Origin: an uncultured Litorivicinus sp.
GTDB lineage: Bacteria > Pseudomonadota > Gammaproteobacteria > Pseudomonadales > Litorivicinaceae
Reading direction: 5' to 3'
NCBI GenBank assembly: GCA_902558075.1
Contig: CACECO010000002.1
Location: 87,671 to 151,670 of the forward strand
Length of the DNA: 64,000 nt
Position 1 is the stretch's first letter. The number at the start of each line of letters is the position of its first letter. The notes beneath the pieces were generated by a model. It made no database searches. It had not been told where the DNA came from and saw only the letters and a program-made list of their open reading frames with translations. The translations under genes were made by a program, and so were the position numbers. Below, in pieces: positions 59,718-64,000 of the stretch.

Positions 59718-60492
59718 CCGGCGACTCCTTCCGTATGAACAATAACCACACACCGATCGCGATCATGGGAACTGTCAGTAGTTGACCCATCGTCATCCAA
59801 GTCAGTGCAATAAATCCAAGATGTGAATCCGGCTCACGGACAAACTCCACCATAAAACGAAATACGCCATAACCCAACAAGAAAAAACCCGTCACTTGGC
59901 CGCGTCTCCGCGGCTTGGACGAAAATAACCACAACACCACGAAAAGCAGGACGCCCTCGAGTGCAAACTGATACAGCTGACTCGGGTGACGTGCCAGCCC
60001 ATCTGCTTTTGAAAAAACCATTGCCCAGGGTAAATCCGTTGGTCGACCCCACAACTCGCCACCGATAAAATTACCGAGCCGACCAAGCCCCAAGCCAATC
60101 GGAATGAGAGGAGCTAATGCGTCACCAAGAGCAAGTGGTGCGACCTTATGCTTTTGAGCAAAGATCCAAGTGAGCGCGATCACGCCAACTAATCCACCAT
60201 GAAAAGCCATACCGCCTTCCCAGATATAGAACAACGACAGCGGGTTATCGAGCAGACGATCTAGCTGATAAAAGACCATATAGCCTACACGGCCACCAAC
60301 GATCACACCGAGCGCGATCCAGCTCAAAAAATCAGACATCTGTGCTCGATTGATTGGAAAAAATCCACGATCAATCCGATAGATCGCAAGCCCATACCCA
60401 CCCAAAAAACCGAAAATATACATCAGCCCATACCAATGGATCTGAATAAATCCCAGATCGAGAGCAACTGGATTAATTATCCAATCACTCAT
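59701..60492 (-). CDS. lgt: Prolipoprotein diacylglyceryl transferase Lgt
   Basis: Transfers diacylglycerol to lipobox cysteines in the inner membrane. The 263 residues contain about seven membrane segments, the essential His in [17 protein letters not shown] (near 98) and the Lgt signature [19 protein letters not shown] with the Arg of GRLGNF (near 138). The ATG at 60492 overlaps the TSUP stop by 4 bp. The product will act on the lipoproteins of this genome, such as the ones at 7147 and 8386. Confidence 0.96.
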   Translation of the reverse strand: MSDWIINPVALDLGFIQIHWYGLMYIFGFLGGYGLAIYRIDRGFFPINRAQMSDFLSWIALGVIVGGRVGYMVFYQLDRLLDNPLSLFYIWEGGMAFHGGLVGVIALTWIFAQKHKVAPLALGDALAPLIPIGLGLGRLGNFIGGELWGRPTDLPWAMVFSKADGLARHPSQLYQFALEGVLLFVVLWLFSSKPRRRGQVTGFFLLGYGVFRFMVEFVREPDSHLGFIALTWMTMGQLLTVPMIAIGVWLLFIRKESPGARIS

Positions 60493-61295
60493 CCCACAGA
60501 CGTCCAAATTAAGCGGGCTGACAATACAGCAAGAAAAGTCGCAAACAGTCGTTGAAGCAGCTTTTGGTCAAGAGAATGGGCAAGCCTAGCCCCTAAGCGA
60601 GCGGACACAGTGGATGTTGCAATAATTCCAATCAGTGCGGGCATATACACATAGCCAAATGCCCAATCAGGCCGTTCTGGATGGTCGAGACCAGCCACGA
60701 TAAATGAAATGGCACCGGCAAATGCTGTCGGAATACCGAATGCTGAAGCTGTCCCAATCGCGTCTCTTACCGGCGCGCCATGGGATGTCATGACCGGTAC
60801 GGTAAAAGCACCGCCAGCAATACCCATCATTGAACTAATCCACCCCGTCAATGTTCCAGCAAAAGCGAAGACTGGAATCGAAGGCATCCGAATTGTTCCA
60901 CCCTCGGAATGAACCGGGTTTTTGATAAACAACTGAAAAGACATCACTAACAAAAATGTAGCGAGTATCACAATCAAGATGTGTCCTGGTAACTGATCAG
61001 CTGTCCACCCACCGATCACGCCACCAGCGACCAAGAAAGGTCCCATACAAATGACCCACGGCCACATCACTGCGCCTCTTTTGTGATGCGCAACGGTTGA
61101 ACTCAATCCAGTGAATACAACGCACGCAAGGCTTGTTCCGATGGCCAAATGTGCCAGTACGGCACGATTCATATCAATCAATTCAAAGCCCAAAAGTAAA
61201 ACGGGCACAAAAATGATCCCACCGCCAATACCAAATAGGCCGGCCAGAATACCTGCAAAAACACCCAAGGGAAGGTATAAAAATATTTCCGTCAC
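60489..61295 (-). CDS. TSUP family permease (TauE/SafE)
   Basis: Inner membrane transporter of 268 residues with eight membrane segments. It has the duplicated family blocks LAGLFGIGGGIIFVPVLLLGF (near 17-37) and ISSMMGIAGGAFTVPVMTSHGAP (near 157). Substrate unknown (sulfite or organosulfonate in related systems). It is in the ptsP-TSUP-lgt-thyA-folA run and overlaps both neighbours by 4 bp, an order shared with Pseudomonas. Confidence 0.9.
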   Translation of the reverse strand: MTEIFLYLPLGVFAGILAGLFGIGGGIIFVPVLLLGFELIDMNRAVLAHLAIGTSLACVVFTGLSSTVAHHKRGAVMWPWVICMGPFLVAGGVIGGWTADQLPGHILIVILATFLLVMSFQLFIKNPVHSEGGTIRMPSIPVFAFAGTLTGWISSMMGIAGGAFTVPVMTSHGAPVRDAIGTASAFGIPTAFAGAISFIVAGLDHPERPDWAFGYVYMPALIGIIATSTVSARLGARLAHSLDQKLLQRLFATFLAVLSARLIWTSVG

Positions 61296-63586
61296 GCAAT
61301 TCCCACTTCGAGTGATTCGCGTAAATTTGGTGGCACCAACAGATTTAAGTGCTTATCGATAAATGCTTGAGCGACAATCCGGAGGACTTGGATGCCAGAT
61401 TCTCGGGATAATGCCTCCTCAGCGAGCATTCGACATTCCGCAGAACTGAACTCACTTAAGGCACGTTTCACCTGAGCCAACGCGGCAGACGACATGGATA
61501 ATTCATTAAACCCAAGACCAACCAGTAAGACTGCCGCCAGGGGGTCTCCTGCCATCTCACCGCACAAAGCAACCGGAATTTTCGCATGAACACCCGCCTT
61601 AGATGTCATCTCAAGCGCGCGCAAGACGGCTGGATGAAACCCATCAAACATGTCGGCAACGCGAGCATTTGTTCGATCGACAGCCAACAGGTATTGGGTT
61701 AAATCGTTTGAACCCACTGAGAGAAAATCAGCCTCTTGAGCCAACTCAGAAGCAATATAAACAGCACTTGGAACTTCAATCATGACACCAACTTGTGGAG
61801 CCACAACGGCGTAACCTTCAGCGGTTAATTCTCGAACGACGCGTTGAATGAGCGCCTTTGATGCCCGCAACTCCTCAAGGGTAGTAATCATTGGTAATAA
61901 AATACGCAGATTGCCAAATCCTGAATTCGCACGCAGCATTGCGCGAATCTGGGTTAGAAAAATTTCTGGATGATCGAGAGTGACCCGAATACCGCGCCAC
62001 CCCAAAAACGGGTTTTCCTCTTCGATTGAAAAATAAGGAAGGCTTTTATCACCACCAATATCGAGTGTCCTCATCACGACTGGTGCTGGGGAATAAGTCT
62101 CAAGTTCAGCTCGATATTCACTCTCCTGCTCATCCTCTGTTGGGAATCGAGATCGTGCCAGAAAAATAAATTCGGTCCGATAAAGTCCAACACCATCAAT
62201 CCAGCTTCGCTGTCTCTCTGATAACTCACCAAACGGACCGGCATTAAACATCAGATGAACATGCTGGCCATCTGACGTTGCCGAAATCCCAGATGCAATC
62301 TGCTCGAGATCCATTTCAAGAATTGCAGCGTCATCGAGCGCTCTCTGATATTCAGATAGCACATGCTCAGACGGTTCGACAATCACTTCTCCGCGCCAGC
62401 CATCGACGATCAAGTGAGCCCCTGAGATGTCACCCAGAGGTAAATCCACAGCCCCCATGACTGCAGGAATCCCTAAACTTCTAGCCAAAATAGCCACGTG
62501 CGAATTGGCAGAGCCCTTCACAGAAACTATCGCCTTAAGCGAACGCGTTTGGACTTCCCCAAGCATGACAGGCGTCACATCTTCAGCAACTAAAATGACG
62601 TCATCCGGATAATCAAGCGACTCCGATTGCTCGTGCAGTAACTTTGCTAAAATGCGTCGTCCTAGATCCAACAAGTCCGTCGCCCGCTCTTTGAGATATG
62701 CATCATCCATTGCCTCAAATCGTGCAACCAGATCCGATACAACGTATTTGAGGGCCGTGGGGGCGGTTTCCCCTGAGCGAATGCGCTGACAGACCTCACC
62801 ACTTAATGTGTGGTCCTCCAACATCCTTAAATAGGTATCAAACAATACCGTCTCTTTACGCGCTAAATGCTCAGACAATGAATCGCTAATCTGGCGAAGC
62901 TCTGCTTTGACCTCACCCAGTGCTGTTTGAAACTCCTCGAATTCGTGCTCAGGGTTATCAGTCTTCGCATCCTTGACCCTCCGTAAATTAGCAGGTGGCT
63001 GACGCACAAACGCGGTCCCAGTGGCCACGCCTGAAACGCCAGCAACCCCCTTAAAATGAACATCGATCGGCTGTTCGCCATCAATAGTACTGAGATGCAG
63101 TCGGCCAGAAACCTTCGCGTGCGCGATCAGCGCTGAGATCTGTGCTGCGACGGTGACGAGCAGTGCCTCTTCATCATCACTAAATTTCCGCTGTGTTGTT
63201 TGCTGTACAACCAACACACCAAGAATTTCACGCTGATGGACAATTGGAACACCTAAAAACGATTGAAAAATCTCCTCACCAGTTTCTTGCAAAAAACGAA
63301 ACGCCGGATGATTCGGGGCGTCATCAAGATTGACTAATTCACCACGGCTGCCAACTGTACCAACAAGACCCTCTGTCTTCGCAAGGCTCGCACTTCTCAC
63401 TGACTCTGGCTTCAGGCCGTCTGTTGCCATTAAAAGCCAACGATTTGTGGATTCATCGAGCAAATACACTGAGCACACACCGGTCTGCATTGTCTGCTTA
63501 ATTCGTGTCACGATAATTGTGAGCGCCTCATCCAAAGTCGCGGCATCGGTCACCGCCTGAACAAGACCTCGAAGAATATCTAGCAT
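61292..63586 (-). CDS. ptsP: Phosphoenolpyruvate-protein phosphotransferase PtsP (EI-Ntr)
   Basis: Enzyme I of the nitrogen phosphotransfer chain. From the ATG at 63586 it has 764 residues (E. coli 748). The N-terminal GAF domain (about 10-165) senses glutamine in other species. Then come the phospho-His domain GSANSHVAILARSLGIPAVMG (near 355), the PEP-binding barrel DIGGDKSLPYF, FLGWRGIRVTLDHPEIF, and the catalytic ALCGEMAGDP near the C-terminus. Its start overlaps the rppH stop. PtsO and PtsN are not in the window. Confidence 0.95.
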   Translation of the reverse strand: MLDILRGLVQAVTDAATLDEALTIIVTRIKQTMQTGVCSVYLLDESTNRWLLMATDGLKPESVRSASLAKTEGLVGTVGSRGELVNLDDAPNHPAFRFLQETGEEIFQSFLGVPIVHQREILGVLVVQQTTQRKFSDDEEALLVTVAAQISALIAHAKVSGRLHLSTIDGEQPIDVHFKGVAGVSGVATGTAFVRQPPANLRRVKDAKTDNPEHEFEEFQTALGEVKAELRQISDSLSEHLARKETVLFDTYLRMLEDHTLSGEVCQRIRSGETAPTALKYVVSDLVARFEAMDDAYLKERATDLLDLGRRILAKLLHEQSESLDYPDDVILVAEDVTPVMLGEVQTRSLKAIVSVKGSANSHVAILARSLGIPAVMGAVDLPLGDISGAHLIVDGWRGEVIVEPSEHVLSEYQRALDDAAILEMDLEQIASGISATSDGQHVHLMFNAGPFGELSERQRSWIDGVGLYRTEFIFLARSRFPTEDEQESEYRAELETYSPAPVVMRTLDIGGDKSLPYFSIEEENPFLGWRGIRVTLDHPEIFLTQIRAMLRANSGFGNLRILLPMITTLEELRASKALIQRVVRELTAEGYAVVAPQVGVMIEVPSAVYIASELAQEADFLSVGSNDLTQYLLAVDRTNARVADMFDGFHPAVLRALEMTSKAGVHAKIPVALCGEMAGDPLAAVLLVGLGFNELSMSSAALAQVKRALSEFSSAECRMLAEEALSRESGIQVLRIVAQAFIDKHLNLLVPPNLRESLEVGIA

Positions 63587-64000
63587 GCCATCGGACCGAA
63601 CCAACGTAACGCGGGTGCAAGCTCCGTCATTGCCCGACGATACACGTCCCGTTTAAACGGAATAACCTGGCCCAGCGGGTACCAATAGCTGACCCATTGA
63701 TAGGCATCGAATTCGGGATGATCTGTCGCATCAAGATTCGGCTGAATAAGCGCGTCATTAAGTGCCAGCAAATACCAACGTTGCTTTTGCCCGACGCAGG
63801 TTTTTTTGCCGCGGGGTCGAATGAGGGACTTTGGTAGCCGATAACGAAGCCAGCCTGCGGTTTGCCCTAACACAAACACCTGATTGCTCGAGATACCTAG
63901 CTCTTCATGAAGCTCTCGATACATGGTCTCTTCAGAGGTTTCACCAGCCTTCATGCCACCTTGGGGAAATTGCCATGCATCCTCTCCACGTCGTCTCGCC
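63580..64000 (-). CDS. rppH: RNA pyrophosphohydrolase RppH, 5' end beyond the window
   Basis: Nudix enzyme that removes pyrophosphate from mRNA 5' ends to start decay. The coding frame runs off the right edge; about 139 residues are visible. The Nudix box GGMKAGETSEETMYRELHEELGI is split over 63970-63890 on the minus strand and preceded by RGEDAWQFPQGG, both typical. The apparent ATG at 63954 is inside the Nudix box, so it is not the start. The order rppH-ptsP is widespread in gammaproteobacteria. Confidence 0.93.
   Translation of the reverse strand, partial: ARRRGEDAWQFPQGGMKAGETSEETMYRELHEELGISSNQVFVLGQTAGWLRYRLPKSLIRPRGKKTCVGQKQRWYLLALNDALIQPNLDATDHPEFDAYQWVSYWYPLGQVIPFKRDVYRRAMTELAPALRWFGPMAC

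Overview
This window is chromosomal DNA from a free-living gammaproteobacterium with a compact genome. Several blocks of conserved gene order point there. hisBHAF, asmA, mutY, yggX and tRNA-Phe lie together as in Pseudomonas. yrfG, hslR, hslO and pckA, the CYTH gene with glnE, and a ydjX/Z-ynjBCD-ynjF cluster recall E. coli. The LPS core genes (waaA, gmhA, hldE, waaC, waaF) confirm a Gram-negative outer membrane. Neighbouring genes often overlap by 4 to 50 bp and rho-independent terminators are almost absent, which suits a streamlined, possibly marine, Oceanospirillales-like organism. I cannot place the genus from sequence alone.

Layout. 1-6.1 kb: histidine genes (minus strand), divergent from asmA-mutY-yggX-tRNA-Phe. 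6.1-9.1 kb: an accessory island at the 3' end of tRNA-Phe, holding a DUF218 protein, a lipoprotein and a lipid-anchored cytochrome c. A repeat that contains the tRNA 3' end borders and interrupts it. 9.1-13.1 kb: small poorly known proteins and non-coding stretches with hairpins. 13.1-25 kb: mixed housekeeping genes (TSUP permease, PHP hydrolase, acyltransferase, pirin, trmL, ABC-F, ModE-like regulator, tpx, msrAB, EamA, oligopeptidase B). 24.6-29.6 kb: yrfG-hslR-hslO-pckA-gshA, in which hslO is frameshifted and pckA has lost several signature motifs. 29.6-35 kb: FKBP and a Ynj-type ABC importer with a CDP-alcohol phosphatidyltransferase and a TVP38 protein. 35.1-42.9 kb: hemB, trxA, rho, then hemCDXY facing argH. 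42.9-51 kb: LPS core and lipid A genes with an FAD oxidoreductase and an aldo/keto reductase. 50.9-58.4 kb: ilvE, glnE, CYTH phosphatase, argA (apparent ATT start), ilvD. 58.4-64 kb: folA, thyA, lgt, a second TSUP permease, ptsP and 5'-truncated rppH, in one minus-strand operon.

The least explained part is the tRNA-Phe island. The repeat copies fit attL (tRNA side), attR (far end) and an inverted attP-like site in the middle with GTAGAC arm-type motifs, yet there is no integrase in the window. The other strong oddities are the hslO frameshift beside the eroded pckA homologue, the ATT start of argA, and a non-coding 400 bp stretch with two strong stem-loops near 10.4 kb. All alignments and motif comparisons were made by eye; no database search was run.
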